Source of the DNA: Mycolicibacterium aichiense
Lineage (GTDB): Bacteria; Actinomycetota; Actinomycetes; Mycobacteriales; Mycobacteriaceae
Assembly (NCBI RefSeq): GCF_010726245.1
Contig: NZ_AP022561.1
Span: forward strand, 372,001 to 436,000
Length of the DNA stretch: 64,000 nucleotides
Reading direction: 5' to 3'
A model generated the notes under the pieces. That model ran no database searches and was not told where the DNA came from. It saw nothing but the letters and a program-made list of their open reading frames with translations. Each line of letters starts with the position of its first letter. Position 1 is the stretch's first letter. Made by a program: the position numbers and the translations under genes. This document shows positions 29,707-38,507 of this stretch, in pieces.

Positions 29707-30625
29707 CCCGGAAGGCAGCCGGGCTCAGGCCGTGGGCACGTTTGAACGCGGTGCTGAGCGCGAACGGTGTGCCATAGCCGACCTGGCGTGCGACGGCGCC
29801 GACGGTGAGGTCCGAGGAGCTCAACAGATCTGCGGCCAGGGCCAGCCGCCACGCGGTCAGGAACGCGATCGGTGAGTCGCCGACCAGCGCGGTGAATCGC
29901 CTGGCGAATGAAGCACGTGAACTCCCCACCGCGGCAGCAAGATTCGCAACGGTCCAGGGGTGAGCCGGTTCGTTGTACATGAGTCGAATCGCCGGACCGA
30001 CGAGCTCATCGGTCCCGGCGGTCCACCAGGGTGGAGCGTTGCCGGGCCGGCTGAACCAGGTTCGTAGGAAGTCCAGCAGGAGCAGATCGAGCAGCCGGTC
30101 GAGGAAGGCTTCCTGACCGGGGCCGTCGCGGACGGCCTCGGTGGCCAATGCTTGCGGAAGTGGACTGGCCCAGTCGGCGGCACGCAGCACGGCGATGTTC
30201 GGCAGCGCGCCCAGTAGCCGGGCGCTCACCGCGCTGTGGCCTTCATAGGCCCCCACAACGGCGCGGGTGGCGCCCGTCGCGCTGTTGCCCCACGTCCGCA
30301 CACCCAGCGTCATCGCGAACGCGAGGTCCTCACCGGTCAGCGTCGTGCACCGTTGACCCGGGTGGATGACGATCTGCGCGGGTGTTCCGATGTCGTCGGC
30401 GAGCACGTAATGCGCGGTGCCACGGGTCAGGGCCACGTCACCGGGATGCAGGGCGATCGCCTCGCCACCGTCCGGGCAGAGCACTGCGCCGCCGTCGGTC
30501 ACGCAGATGACCGTCAACGGCGCCTCGTCCTGGAGCCGCATGGACCAGGGTGGGTCGAGCACCATCCGCAGAACGAACGCGCCATGAGCGCGAACCCCGT
30601 CGAGCAGGCCCACCAACGCGTCCAC
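29693..30625 (-). CDS. AraC-family transcriptional regulator
   Basis: The 310-residue protein has a cupin sensor domain of the AraC_binding_2/Cupin_6 kind (MDALVGLLDGVRAHGAFVLR, then HPGDVALTRGTAHYVL). The C-terminal double helix-turn-helix reads WTVANLAAAVGSSRASFARRF, then LTVGAVARQVGYGTPFALSTAFKRAHGLSPAAFR. Such proteins often control a divergent enzyme gene, here the DUF1772 protein 83 bp away. The ligand is unknown. Confidence 0.93.
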   Translation of the reverse strand: MDALVGLLDGVRAHGAFVLRMVLDPPWSMRLQDEAPLTVICVTDGGAVLCPDGGEAIALHPGDVALTRGTAHYVLADDIGTPAQIVIHPGQRCTTLTGEDLAFAMTLGVRTWGNSATGATRAVVGAYEGHSAVSARLLGALPNIAVLRAADWASPLPQALATEAVRDGPGQEAFLDRLLDLLLLDFLRTWFSRPGNAPPWWTAGTDELVGPAIRLMYNEPAHPWTVANLAAAVGSSRASFARRFTALVGDSPIAFLTAWRLALAADLLSSSDLTVGAVARQVGYGTPFALSTAFKRAHGLSPAAFRARRT

Positions 30626-30685
30626 GCCGCCCAGAGTAGAGACTTAGGCGTATGAATCGACGAGCTTGAGCGATTCTGCGTCTCA

Positions 30686-30704
30686 TCAGTAGCCGGTCTA
30701 CTGA
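30686..30704. promoter_or_regulatory. Inverted repeat before the DUF1772 gene
   Basis: TCAGTAG-CCGGT-CTACTGA is a perfect 7-bp inverted repeat ending four bases before the ATG of the DUF1772 gene and 61 bp from the AraC gene start. It would sit on the ribosome site or, for a leaderless message, on the promoter. It could be an operator or a translational hairpin. Confidence 0.4.
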
Positions 30705-30708
30705 CAGC

Positions 30709-31170
30709 ATGTCGAACTCTCCCGTCATCGTGCTGGCCACCGTCGCCGCGATCGCCGCTGCCGTCGTCGGCGGCGTCTTCTATGCCTTCTCCACGTTCGT
30801 GATGCGTGGCCTGGACCGAACGGAGTATCCCGATGCCGCCGCCGCAATGCGCGGCATCAACGCTGAGGCGGCGACCAACGGCCCGTTCTTGATCCTCTTC
30901 ATGGGCTCGGCATTGGTTGCGGTCGTCGTGGGCGTCGCCGCCCTGACGCAATGGCGCCATCCGGGCAGCGGCTGGCTGGTGGTCGGGGCGGTGCTCGCGT
31001 TGGTGCCGTTCGTCGTGACGGTCGCGGTCAACGTGCCGCTGAACGACCGGCTGGCGGCCGGGTTGCCGTGGCAGGACTACTACCGGACGTGGACGCTGTG
31101 GAATCACGTGCGGACGGTCGGGGCGCTGGCCGGTTCGGTGCTGATGCTGATCGGCGTTCGGCTGCGCTAG
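30709..31170 (+). CDS. DUF1772 membrane protein (anthrone-oxygenase-like)
   Basis: The 153-residue protein has four hydrophobic segments and the DUF1772 pattern: GGVFYAFSTFVMRGL after helix 1, AMRGINAEAATNGPF, VNVPLNDRLA, and YYRTWTLWNHVRTVGAL in the loop before helix 4. The family includes fungal anthrone oxygenases and many uncharacterised bacterial membrane proteins. It is divergent from the AraC regulator, which probably controls it. It overlaps the convergent RDD gene by four bases. Confidence 0.88.
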   Translation: MSNSPVIVLATVAAIAAAVVGGVFYAFSTFVMRGLDRTEYPDAAAAMRGINAEAATNGPFLILFMGSALVAVVVGVAALTQWRHPGSGWLVVGAVLALVPFVVTVAVNVPLNDRLAAGLPWQDYYRTWTLWNHVRTVGALAGSVLMLIGVRLR

Positions 31171-32051
31171 CTGGGTGGTACGAACCCGTCAGTGCGGGGT
31201 GGGGGCGCCGGCGGCACGGGCCCCGGCGCCTGCGTGACCGGATATGACGGCGGCCCAGCAGGATACGACGGCGGCGGCCCGGCGGGGAAGTGCGGTGCAG
31301 GATCCGGCGGGCGGAGCCGAGTCAGCTCGCGGCGGTGCCGCTCGGCGAGCACGGCAGCCAGAATGTATTGCGGCGGCGTGCCCGGTGGCGGCGGAGGCGA
31401 AATGCGGCCTACGACGTCGACGGCGATGCGGAACGCCATATCGTCACGCACATAGGGATCCAATTCCGGTGCACGAGCCAGGAATTGGCGTGCCAGCTCA
31501 GCCTGCTCAGGGCCGAGCGCAGAGAGTTCCAACGAGGAAGCCCACCACGCCAGCGACGGAGGCATCACGGGCGGGGGCGGCATCTTCGGGCCGCGTTCAC
31601 TGATCACCACGGTTCCGGCGAACACGTCACCGATACGTTTGCCCCGTGGCGAGACCAGGCTGCAGATCACCGCGGGTCCACCCATGAACATCCAGATCTC
31701 CACGAAACCCGCCAGTGCCCGAAACAGCGCCTGGCGGAACCGTTCCGGGCCGCCGTCGTCGGACACCACCCGAAGGCCCATCGCGATCTTGCCGAGTGTC
31801 CTTCCCCGCGTGGCAGTCTCGAAAACGACCGGGTAGCCGACCATCACCAGCACCGTGAAGATGATCAGAACCGCGGCGGACAGCGCCTCGTCGAACTGGG
31901 TGATCGTGGCGGCCCACAGCAGCACACCGATGACGTAGCCGACCAGGATGACCGCGATGTCGATGAGCGCACTGACGGCCCGCACCGGCAGTTGGGCGAT
32001 CTGGACGTCGAGGACGACGGCGTCCCCGGTCACCACCGTCTCGGGCACCAT
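31167..32051 (-). CDS. RDD-family membrane protein
   Basis: The 294-residue product has an RDD domain of three or four helices. It opens with a variant of the usual Arg-Asp-Asp helix (VRAVSALIDIAVILVGYVI), then FETATRGRTLGKIAMGLRVV, and GPAVICSLVSPRGKRIGDV. The C-terminal 130 residues are cytoplasmic and end in a proline-rich tail (PPSYPAGPPSYP). RDD proteins are linked to ion or small-molecule transport, mostly uncharacterised. The ATG gives MVPETVVTGDAVV. It is divergent by 28 bp from the SpoIIM gene, and this pair keeps the remembered Rv3695/Rv3694c order. Confidence 0.9.
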   Translation of the reverse strand: MVPETVVTGDAVVLDVQIAQLPVRAVSALIDIAVILVGYVIGVLLWAATITQFDEALSAAVLIIFTVLVMVGYPVVFETATRGRTLGKIAMGLRVVSDDGGPERFRQALFRALAGFVEIWMFMGGPAVICSLVSPRGKRIGDVFAGTVVISERGPKMPPPPVMPPSLAWWASSLELSALGPEQAELARQFLARAPELDPYVRDDMAFRIAVDVVGRISPPPPPGTPPQYILAAVLAERHRRELTRLRPPDPAPHFPAGPPPSYPAGPPSYPVTQAPGPVPPAPPPRTDGFVPPS

Positions 32052-32079
32052 AACGGTCCACGGTACTAGTGTCGGCCGG

Positions 32080-33072
32080 GTGGACGTCGACGCATTCGTG
32101 CTGGCCCACCAGGACACCTGGACTCGGCTCGAGCACCTGGTCAAGCGGCGCCGGCGCCTTTCCGGGCCGGAGGTGGACGAACTCGTCGAGCTCTATCAGC
32201 GGGTCTCGACGCATCTGTCGATGGTGCGTTCGGCCTCGTCGGACTCGGTTCTGGTGGGTCGGCTCTCCAGCCTGGTGGCGCGGGCCCGCGCGGCCGTCAC
32301 CGGTGCGCACGCCCCCATGTGGCATGAGTTCGCCCGGTTCTGGACGGTGTCGTTCCCCGTGGTGGCCTACCGCGCATGGCGCTGGTGGCTGGCGACGGCC
32401 GTCGCGTTCTTCGCGGTGGCAACTGTCATCGGGATCTGGGTGGGCGGCAGCCCGGAGGTGCAGTCGGCGCTGAGCACACCGCAGGAGATCGACCATCTGA
32501 TCAACCACGACTTCGCCTCGTACTACAGCGAGAACCCGGCAGGCTCGTTCGCCTTGCGAGTGTGGGTGAACAACTCCTGGGTGGCCGCGCAGTGCATCGG
32601 GTTCGCGATCCTGCTCGGCATCCCGATCCCGTGGGTGATCTTCCAGAACGCGGCCAACCTCGGCGTGGTCGGCGGCTTGATGATCCACGCGGGCAAAGCC
32701 GATGTGCTGTTCGGGCTGCTGATTCCGCACGGGCTGTTGGAGCTGACGGCGGTCTTCTTGGCCGGAGCGGTCGGCATGCGACTGGGGTGGACGGTCATCT
32801 CCCCGGGCGACCGGCCACGGGGACAGGCGCTTGCCGAGCAGGGCCGTGCGGTGGTCGCGGCGGCGGTCGGGCTCGCCGGGGTGCTGCTGGTGTCGGGGCT
32901 GATCGAGGCGCTGGTGACGCCGTCACCGCTGCCCACCTTCGTCCGAATCGGCATCGGAGTGGCCGCAGAGGCCGGATTCCTGGCGTATGTCGTGTACTTC
33001 GGCCGCAAAGCCAGCCGCGCTGGAGAAACCGGCGACGTCGAGGACGCCCCCGACGTCGTGCCGACGGGTTGA
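32080..33072 (+). CDS. Stage II sporulation protein M (SpoIIM)-like membrane protein
   Basis: The 330-residue membrane protein has a hydrophilic helical N-terminal region of about 95 residues (DAFVLAHQDTWTRLEHLVKR), then a helix, a loop, and the SpoIIM core with GSFALRVWVNNSWVAAQC, WVIFQNAANLGVVGGLMI and LIPHGLLELTAVFLAGAVG. In Bacillus SpoIIM helps remodel peptidoglycan at the engulfment septum; in mycobacteria it is found with DUF58 and MoxR genes, as here, with unknown role. The GTG start is near-leaderless relative to the divergent RDD gene. It converges with the DUF58 gene, one base apart. Confidence 0.88.
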   Translation: MDVDAFVLAHQDTWTRLEHLVKRRRRLSGPEVDELVELYQRVSTHLSMVRSASSDSVLVGRLSSLVARARAAVTGAHAPMWHEFARFWTVSFPVVAYRAWRWWLATAVAFFAVATVIGIWVGGSPEVQSALSTPQEIDHLINHDFASYYSENPAGSFALRVWVNNSWVAAQCIGFAILLGIPIPWVIFQNAANLGVVGGLMIHAGKADVLFGLLIPHGLLELTAVFLAGAVGMRLGWTVISPGDRPRGQALAEQGRAVVAAAVGLAGVLLVSGLIEALVTPSPLPTFVRIGIGVAAEAGFLAYVVYFGRKASRAGETGDVEDAPDVVPTG

Positions 33073-33073
33073 G

Positions 33074-34396
33074 CTACAAGCGGCCGGTGGCCTTCATCGA
33101 CAGGTAGCGGTCGGCCAGGGCCGGCGCGAGATCCTCCGGCGCCGCGTCGACGACCTCGACACCGCTGTGCCGCAGTCGGCTGGCGATGCTGCGCCGGTCG
33201 TTGCGGGCCCGCTCGGCGGCAGCCGCGTCGTAAACCTGGGCAGCGTCGGCGCGACCGGCAGCCAGCTCGTCGACCCGCGGATCCGATACCGCGGCAACGA
33301 TCACCTGGTGTTTGGCCGACAGCCGTGGGAGCACCGGCAGCAGCCCCTCATCGAGCGCAGAGGAGTTGAGGTCGGTCAGCAGCACCACCAGCGCGCGGCG
33401 GCGCACCCGGCGCTGGACGGCAGCCACCATCGCGGTCGCATCCGATTCGATCAGCGCCGGCTCCAGCGGCGCCATCGCCTCCACCAGGTGGGCCAGCAGC
33501 TCGGTGCGGGATGCGCCGAACACCGCTGCGCGAGTGAGCCGGTCGTGCGCCAGGAAGTCGACGTGGTCGCCCGCGCGCGATGCCAGCGCGCCCAGCAGCA
33601 GTGCGGCGTCCATCGACCAGTCCAGCCGTGGCCAGCCACCCGGGTCCCGGGCGGTGGGATCGACACCGACGCGCCCCGCCGACGTGCGGCCGGTGTCGAG
33701 CACGATCACCACACGCCGGTCCCGTTCGGGGCGCCAGGTGCGCACCACTACGTCGGCGCGGCGGGCGGTGGCGCGCCAGTCGATCGAGCGGACGTCGTCG
33801 CCGACGACATACTCGCGGAGCGAGTCGAATTCGGTGCCCTGGCCGCGGATCAGCACCGGCATCAGCCCGTCGATCTCCCGCAGCCGGGCCAGCCGGGACG
33901 GCAGATGCTTGCGCGACAGGAACGGCGGCAGGATCCGAACCTGCCCCGCGATCGGATGAGACCGCTGCCGCCCGGCGACACCCAGCGGCCCGATCGAGCG
34001 GACGGTGATCACCTCCGAGCGCAGATCGCCGCGGCGAACGGGCCGCAGAACAGTTGTGACGGTGCCGGTTTCAGCCGCTCGCAACGACAGTGCATGCGCG
34101 CGGGGTTCGGCGCAGGCGCTGGGCGGCCAGGCATCGCGCACCGCACCGCGGAACCGGCGGCCGCCGGTGTTGTGGATGTGGATGACGGCATCGACCGTCT
34201 GCCCCAGCCGCGCGGAGGTGTCGGGCTCGCGGGTCAGGCGCAGGGCCTGCGGACTTCCGGCGAGCGCCATGTCGAGGGCCACGATGAGCAGCAGCACGAG
34301 CAGTGCAACGATGAATGTCGTTGCCGGCCAGGGCGACAGCGTGATCGGGAGGGCGCCCAGCAGGGCGATCAGGCCGGCGCGTCCGGTGAGGACCAC
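33074..34396 (-). CDS. DUF58 protein (MoxR-associated)
   Basis: The 440-residue product has two N-terminal membrane segments, a beta-sandwich region, and the DUF58 core GTEFDSLREYVVGDDVRSID with WRATARRADVVV. A von Willebrand-A-like half follows, with VVIVLDTGRTSAG and VVLLTDLNSSAL. DUF58 proteins act with MoxR ATPases in metal or envelope-related assembly, though the exact substrate is open. The GTG start overlaps the MoxR stop by one base (TAGTG). It belongs to a minus-strand operon running from the proline-rich membrane protein down to this gene. Confidence 0.9.
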   Translation of the reverse strand: MVLTGRAGLIALLGALPITLSPWPATTFIVALLVLLLIVALDMALAGSPQALRLTREPDTSARLGQTVDAVIHIHNTGGRRFRGAVRDAWPPSACAEPRAHALSLRAAETGTVTTVLRPVRRGDLRSEVITVRSIGPLGVAGRQRSHPIAGQVRILPPFLSRKHLPSRLARLREIDGLMPVLIRGQGTEFDSLREYVVGDDVRSIDWRATARRADVVVRTWRPERDRRVVIVLDTGRTSAGRVGVDPTARDPGGWPRLDWSMDAALLLGALASRAGDHVDFLAHDRLTRAAVFGASRTELLAHLVEAMAPLEPALIESDATAMVAAVQRRVRRRALVVLLTDLNSSALDEGLLPVLPRLSAKHQVIVAAVSDPRVDELAAGRADAAQVYDAAAAERARNDRRSIASRLRHSGVEVVDAAPEDLAPALADRYLSMKATGRL

Positions 34397-35379
34397 TAGC
34401 GCGGCACCGGCACCGCGGCCAGGATGCCGTCCAGCACGCCGTCGGGGGTAGCTCCTTCGAGTTCGGCCTCGGGGCGCAGCGCGATACGGTGCCGCAGCGT
34501 CGGCCGGGCCATGGCCTTGACGTCGTCGGGGGTCACGTATCCGCGTCCGGACAACCACGCCCAGGACCGCGCCGTGCCCAACAGGGCGGTCGCGCCGCGT
34601 GGTGACACACCGAGCTGCAGCGATGGGGAATTGCGGGTGGCGCCGACGATGTCGACGATGTAGGCCAACACCTCGTCGGCGATCAGCACCCGCTTGACCG
34701 CTTCGCGGCCCGCGGCCAGTTCGGCGGTGCCTGCCACCGGGCGGATGGCGCTCAGGTCGCGCGGATCGAATCCGTTCGCGTGCCGGGACAGGATCGCGAT
34801 CTCCTGATCGCGCGGTGGCAGCGGGACATTCAGCTTCAGCAGGAACCGGTCGAGCTGCGCCTCGGGCAACTGATAGGTGCCTTCGTACTCGATCGGGTTC
34901 TGGGTGGCGGCCACGATGAACGGGTCCGGCAGTGGCCGCGGCTCACCGTCGACGCTGACTTGACGTTCCTCCATCGCCTCCAGCAGTGCGGCTTGGGTTT
35001 TCGGTGGGGTCCGGTTGATCTCGTCAGCGAGCATGAGGTTGGTGAACACCGGCCCTTCGTGGAACACGAACGCCGCGGTCTTGGCGTCGTACACCAGCGA
35101 CCCGGTGACGTCACCCGGCATCAGGTCGGGGGTGAACTGAACCCGCTTGAAGTCCAGTTGCAGCGCGGCCGACATCGCCCGCACCAGAAGGGTTTTCGCC
35201 ACGCCCGGAACTCCCTCCAGGAGAACGTGTCCGCGGCACAGCAGGGCGATCACCAGCCCGCTCACCACGGCGTCCTGGCCGACGACGGCTTTGGCGATCT
35301 CACCGCGCAGGGCAAGCAGAGCGCTGCGCGCCGCATCGTGCTCGGCGATGGGGGCGGGAGGCTGGGCAAAGTTCGTCAC
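34396..35379 (-). CDS. moxR: MoxR-family AAA ATPase
   Basis: ATPase chaperone of the MoxR class. The 327 residues show Walker A EGVPGVAKTLLVRA, Walker B NLMLADEINRTPPKTQ, sensor 1 AATQNPIEYEGTYQLPEAQ with the arginine-finger region LDRFLLKL, and the C-terminal lid with SPRGATALL. It is usually encoded with DUF58 and vWA-like partners, as here, and is thought to remodel or activate them. From memory this is Rv3692 (moxR2). Its GTG start overlaps the upstream stop by four bases. Confidence 0.95.
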   Translation of the reverse strand: MTNFAQPPAPIAEHDAARSALLALRGEIAKAVVGQDAVVSGLVIALLCRGHVLLEGVPGVAKTLLVRAMSAALQLDFKRVQFTPDLMPGDVTGSLVYDAKTAAFVFHEGPVFTNLMLADEINRTPPKTQAALLEAMEERQVSVDGEPRPLPDPFIVAATQNPIEYEGTYQLPEAQLDRFLLKLNVPLPPRDQEIAILSRHANGFDPRDLSAIRPVAGTAELAAGREAVKRVLIADEVLAYIVDIVGATRNSPSLQLGVSPRGATALLGTARSWAWLSGRGYVTPDDVKAMARPTLRHRIALRPEAELEGATPDGVLDGILAAVPVPR

Positions 35380-36497
35380 GACGTCGTGACCTGCCTTTCG
35401 ATGTCATCGAGTGCGTTGGCTAGTTGGAGTAGATCGGTATCGGTCGACGGGGGAGGACCGAAAAGCAGGCGCTGCAGGGTGTTCGGGTCCCCCGCGTAGC
35501 GCTGGGCGACCGCAGATGTCACCGCCGCAGGAGAGGCGCTGGGGCCCAGGCCGAGTCGAGGTGCCAGCCGCTGCAGTGTCGCGGTGCGCAGAGCCTCGGC
35601 GGCCTGTCCGCGGGCTCGGCGAGACCTATAGAGCCGGGCGCGACCTTCGACGGTTTCGGACGCCCGCACCACCACCGGCAGTTTCTCGGCGACCAGCGGT
35701 CCCAACCGGCGGCCCTGCCAAACCGCCAGCAGCACCACCACCAGGCAGAGCTGCCACACCAACCAGTTGACCGCGTCGGGCATCAGATCGGTCAGCGATG
35801 AACCTTCTGCCCCTTCGCCTTCCGGCTTCTGCGGGGCATACCAGATCAGCCGTGGCCGGTCACCGGCCAGGTTCATCGCCAGCGCCGCGTTGCCTTCGCT
35901 GAGCAGGCCGCCGTTGGTCATGAAGTCCGCGCTGCCGACGACGGTGACGGTGCGTCCGCCGTCCTGATAGCGCACCACTGCGCCGCCGTAGCAGCGCGTC
36001 ACATCGATGTCGCCGGCCTTCTCATAGGTGTCGGTGGCGCCCAATTGCACAGTGCCGGCGCGGGTCGCCTCGCGCAGATTGCACTCGGGCTCGGAGGTGA
36101 GCATGCTGGCACCGCCGAGGCGGACGTCGGCGGCCAGCGCCTGTCGAGCCCGGGAGGTGGGCTCCAGCACCAGCCGGTCTCCGGGGACATCGGCCAGCCG
36201 GGTCAGCAGATCCGCACCCCGGGTGTTGTAGGTCTCGGCCGCCAGCAGGAGGCTGTCCGGGCGGGCGGAGTTTTCGACATCGGCCACGGTGTCGGCGACG
36301 ACGACGTCGACACCGCGGTCGCGCAGCAGGGCGACCAGGGCATGCGCCCCGTCGGGGCTGGTGGAATCCGGATCCATCCGGCCGCCCGGTCGCGGCGCGG
36401 TGAGGAACGCGCTGATCGCGGCGATCGCCGCGATCACGATCAGCGCCAAGGCAATCCAGCGTCCGGTACGCCACCGCTGGCCGAGGGTGGCGCTCAC
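35376..36497 (-). CDS. DUF4350 membrane protein
   Basis: The 373-residue product has one N-terminal membrane segment (IALALIVIAAIAAISAFLTA), a periplasmic domain of about 210 residues with the DUF4350 look (SPDGAHALVALLRDRGVDVVV; ALAMNLAGDRPRLIWY), a second membrane segment (LVWQLCLVVVLLAVWQGRRLG) and a cytoplasmic helical tail. I use the GTG that overlaps the upstream stop by four bases; a GTG 15 bases earlier is possible. It is between moxR and the DUF4129 gene, both linked by overlapping codons, so the proteins are probably one membrane complex. Confidence 0.88.
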   Translation of the reverse strand: MSATLGQRWRTGRWIALALIVIAAIAAISAFLTAPRPGGRMDPDSTSPDGAHALVALLRDRGVDVVVADTVADVENSARPDSLLLAAETYNTRGADLLTRLADVPGDRLVLEPTSRARQALAADVRLGGASMLTSEPECNLREATRAGTVQLGATDTYEKAGDIDVTRCYGGAVVRYQDGGRTVTVVGSADFMTNGGLLSEGNAALAMNLAGDRPRLIWYAPQKPEGEGAEGSSLTDLMPDAVNWLVWQLCLVVVLLAVWQGRRLGPLVAEKLPVVVRASETVEGRARLYRSRRARGQAAEALRTATLQRLAPRLGLGPSASPAAVTSAVAQRYAGDPNTLQRLLFGPPPSTDTDLLQLANALDDIERQVTTS

Positions 36498-37150
36498 CGC
36501 AGCGGAGCCCACGTGTCGGCGACGACGGGAGCATCGCCGCCGTCGGAAGAGGCCGGGCCGGCGTGCCGGCGCAGGGCCTCGTCGAGGGCGGCGACCATCA
36601 GGTAGTCCGGTTCGGTGCCGGGTTGTTCTCCGTAGGTGACATCATTGAAAACCGTTGCCGCCCGGCGTAAGTCGCCGCCGAAAGCGGGCAGAAGCTCGCC
36701 GGCGTCCGCGGCGAGTTCGTTGGCGGTGCGACCCGGGACCGCGTTGAGCAGTCCGATCTCCTCGAGATGGCGGGCGACCGCGCGAAGCCGGTGCCGGATG
36801 GCGGCAGCCCAGTTACCCTGCGTCGCATACGCCTGCGCGGTGGCCCGGTGTTCGGCCGAGCTGAGTTCGCGCGTGCCGAACAGGCCCGCATCACCACCCC
36901 GCTTGGTGCGCATCGTCCGCCTGGCGATCCGCACCGCGACGATGAACGCCACCAGCACGACGATCGCCAGCACCGCGATGGTCAACCACCCGCCCGGGAT
37001 GGAAGCCCCCTTGGCGATCACCCGATACAGCAGTTCCTGAAGCCACTCGTTGAGCCGGTCGGTCAACGATTCCTTCGGGTAGATCGGTTTGGCCAGCTCA
37101 CGCTGGGCCGCGTCGTGAGCGGTCTCCCGGTCGATGTCGATGACAGGCAT
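36494..37150 (-). CDS. DUF4129 membrane protein
   Basis: The 218-residue product has a hydrophilic N-terminal part (MPVIDIDRETAHDAAQRELA), one membrane segment (WLTIAVLAIVVLVAFIVAVR) and a C-terminal DUF4129 domain with HRATAQAYATQGNWAAAIRH, RLRAVARHLEEIGLL and ELLPAFGGDLRRAATVFNDV, reminiscent of the protein-glutamine gamma-glutamyltransferase/TgpA tail. Enzymatic activity is not expected from this fragment. It lies in the MoxR-DUF58 operon, coupled to the DUF4350 gene downstream and 13 bp from the gene before it. Confidence 0.88.
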   Translation of the reverse strand: MPVIDIDRETAHDAAQRELAKPIYPKESLTDRLNEWLQELLYRVIAKGASIPGGWLTIAVLAIVVLVAFIVAVRIARRTMRTKRGGDAGLFGTRELSSAEHRATAQAYATQGNWAAAIRHRLRAVARHLEEIGLLNAVPGRTANELAADAGELLPAFGGDLRRAATVFNDVTYGEQPGTEPDYLMVAALDEALRRHAGPASSDGGDAPVVADTWAPLR

Positions 37151-37163
37151 GGTGATCGGCGCG

Positions 37164-38408
37164 TCAGCGCCCCGGTGTGAGCCACAGATCGTCGGCGGCC
37201 CCGGTGTCCGCGGGCGCCGCGGTGGCACCGGTCTGCAGCACCAGATCGAACGCTTCCGCGCGGATGCGGGTGTCGGTGTACAGCAGCACCGTCACCCCTG
37301 CGGTGAAGGGTGCGACGATGATCTGTGCGATCGCACCGCCGATGGCCGTCAACGTCGTGGCAAGGATGATCGGTCCCGACGAGTCCGCTCCGAGAAGGAA
37401 CACCTGTCCGGCGATGCTGAACGGGACGGCGACCGCTCCGGCGATGACCCCGGCCACCACCGACGCCAGCAGCCGGATGCCGAATATGCGCCAGAAGTGG
37501 TTGCGTACCAAGCCAAACGAGCGCCGGATGGCTGCCATGACCGGTTTACGCTCGAGCACCACAGCTGCCGGCGCGAACGACAGCGCGGTGTACAGGTAGA
37601 CCAGCGCCGCGATCAGCCCGAGTACCAGCGGAATACCGACGATCACCGCTGCGGTGCCGTTGCCGGCCACCGCAACACCGGCGATGACCGCCACGACAAC
37701 GCCGACCAGCACCAGGACGGCGAGGACTTCGATGGCGCTGAAGCCGATCAGCGCCCACAGTCTGCCGCGGAGGCGCTGCCATGCCTCGCCGACGGTGATC
37801 TTGGTGCCGAAGACGGCTCGGCCCACGACGACGGTGAGCATGCCGGACAGCAGAATTCCGGCCAGGGCGGTGGTCAGCCCGCTGGTCGCACTGGACGCCG
37901 CGGAACCCAGCATTGCCGGCGTGGACAGCTCCTCGCCGGTCTGGGCGCCCACCTTGCCCATCGAGAGCAGCGGACCCAGCTGCAGGATCAGTGCCAGCGC
38001 CTGAGTGATCACCACGACGACCGTCGTCAGGCCCAGCGTGGCCTTCGGGTTGGCGCGGATGTAGCCGACGGCGCCGTTGAAGATGTCGCTGAGCGACAGC
38101 GGCCGCAGCGGAATGATGCCTGGTTTGGCCGCCATCAGAAGCTGCGGGCCATAGCCGGGCGGTGGGAATCCCGGGGGGCCGTAGCCGGGCGGTGGGTAGC
38201 CCGGGGGTGGGTAGCCGGGCGGGGGATATCCGGGCGGCCCGTAGCCGGGCGGGGGATATCCGGGCGGCCCGTAGCCGGGCGGGGGATATCCCGGTGGCCC
38301 GTAGCCGGGCGGCGGGTAGCCCGGCGGCGGATATCCGGGCGGCGGGAAGGGCGGTTGACCAGGCCATCCCGGTGGCGGTCCTGGAGGTCCGGCAGGCGGT
38401 ACCGTCAC
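37164..38408 (-). CDS. Membrane protein with YPPPG-repeat N-terminus
   Basis: First gene of the MoxR-DUF58 operon. About 90 residues of Tyr-Pro-Pro-Pro-Gly and Tyr-Gly-Pro-Pro-Gly repeats precede a region with six or more membrane segments (LSLSDIFNGAVGYIRANPKA opens it; LGLTTVVVVITQALALILQL; HFWRIFGIRLLASVVAGV; AGVTVLLYTDTRIRAEAFDL). The layout resembles the GDPD-type membrane domain (DUF7847-like), with no catalytic domain attached. The role is unknown. A GTG and a TTG six bases earlier are both possible; I use the GTG. The repeat DNA is a likely source of length variation. Confidence 0.85.
   Translation of the reverse strand: MTVPPAGPPGPPPGWPGQPPFPPPGYPPPGYPPPGYGPPGYPPPGYGPPGYPPPGYGPPGYPPPGYPPPGYPPPGYGPPGFPPPGYGPQLLMAAKPGIIPLRPLSLSDIFNGAVGYIRANPKATLGLTTVVVVITQALALILQLGPLLSMGKVGAQTGEELSTPAMLGSAASSATSGLTTALAGILLSGMLTVVVGRAVFGTKITVGEAWQRLRGRLWALIGFSAIEVLAVLVLVGVVVAVIAGVAVAGNGTAAVIVGIPLVLGLIAALVYLYTALSFAPAAVVLERKPVMAAIRRSFGLVRNHFWRIFGIRLLASVVAGVIAGAVAVPFSIAGQVFLLGADSSGPIILATTLTAIGGAIAQIIVAPFTAGVTVLLYTDTRIRAEAFDLVLQTGATAAPADTGAADDLWLTPGR
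38221..38310 (-). repeat. Three 30-bp tandem repeats coding YPPPGYGPPG
   Basis: The first two 30-bp units are identical and the third differs at a few positions. Further 15-bp half-units lie on either side, over about 38161-38345. They encode the Tyr/Pro/Gly repeats of the membrane protein. Confidence 0.85.
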
Positions 38409-38507
38409 CGGCAACCGTCCCCGACGTCGTAGCTCATCAGCCCATCCTGTCGAGCGGCGAAGTATTTCTCAACGTCCTCGCCGTCCCGGGCGCGTAGCGT
38501 TTGCGCC

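Noticed and set aside
22446..31170. Genomic island bounded by a mobile element
   Set aside because: The block is absent from the remembered M. tuberculosis order, but no integrase, transposase, direct repeats or tRNA junction are visible and composition is normal.
31290..32069. Long open frame antisense to the RDD gene (259 residues)
   Set aside because: Its protein is His/Arg-rich without domains, while the RDD frame on the other strand has clear family motifs.
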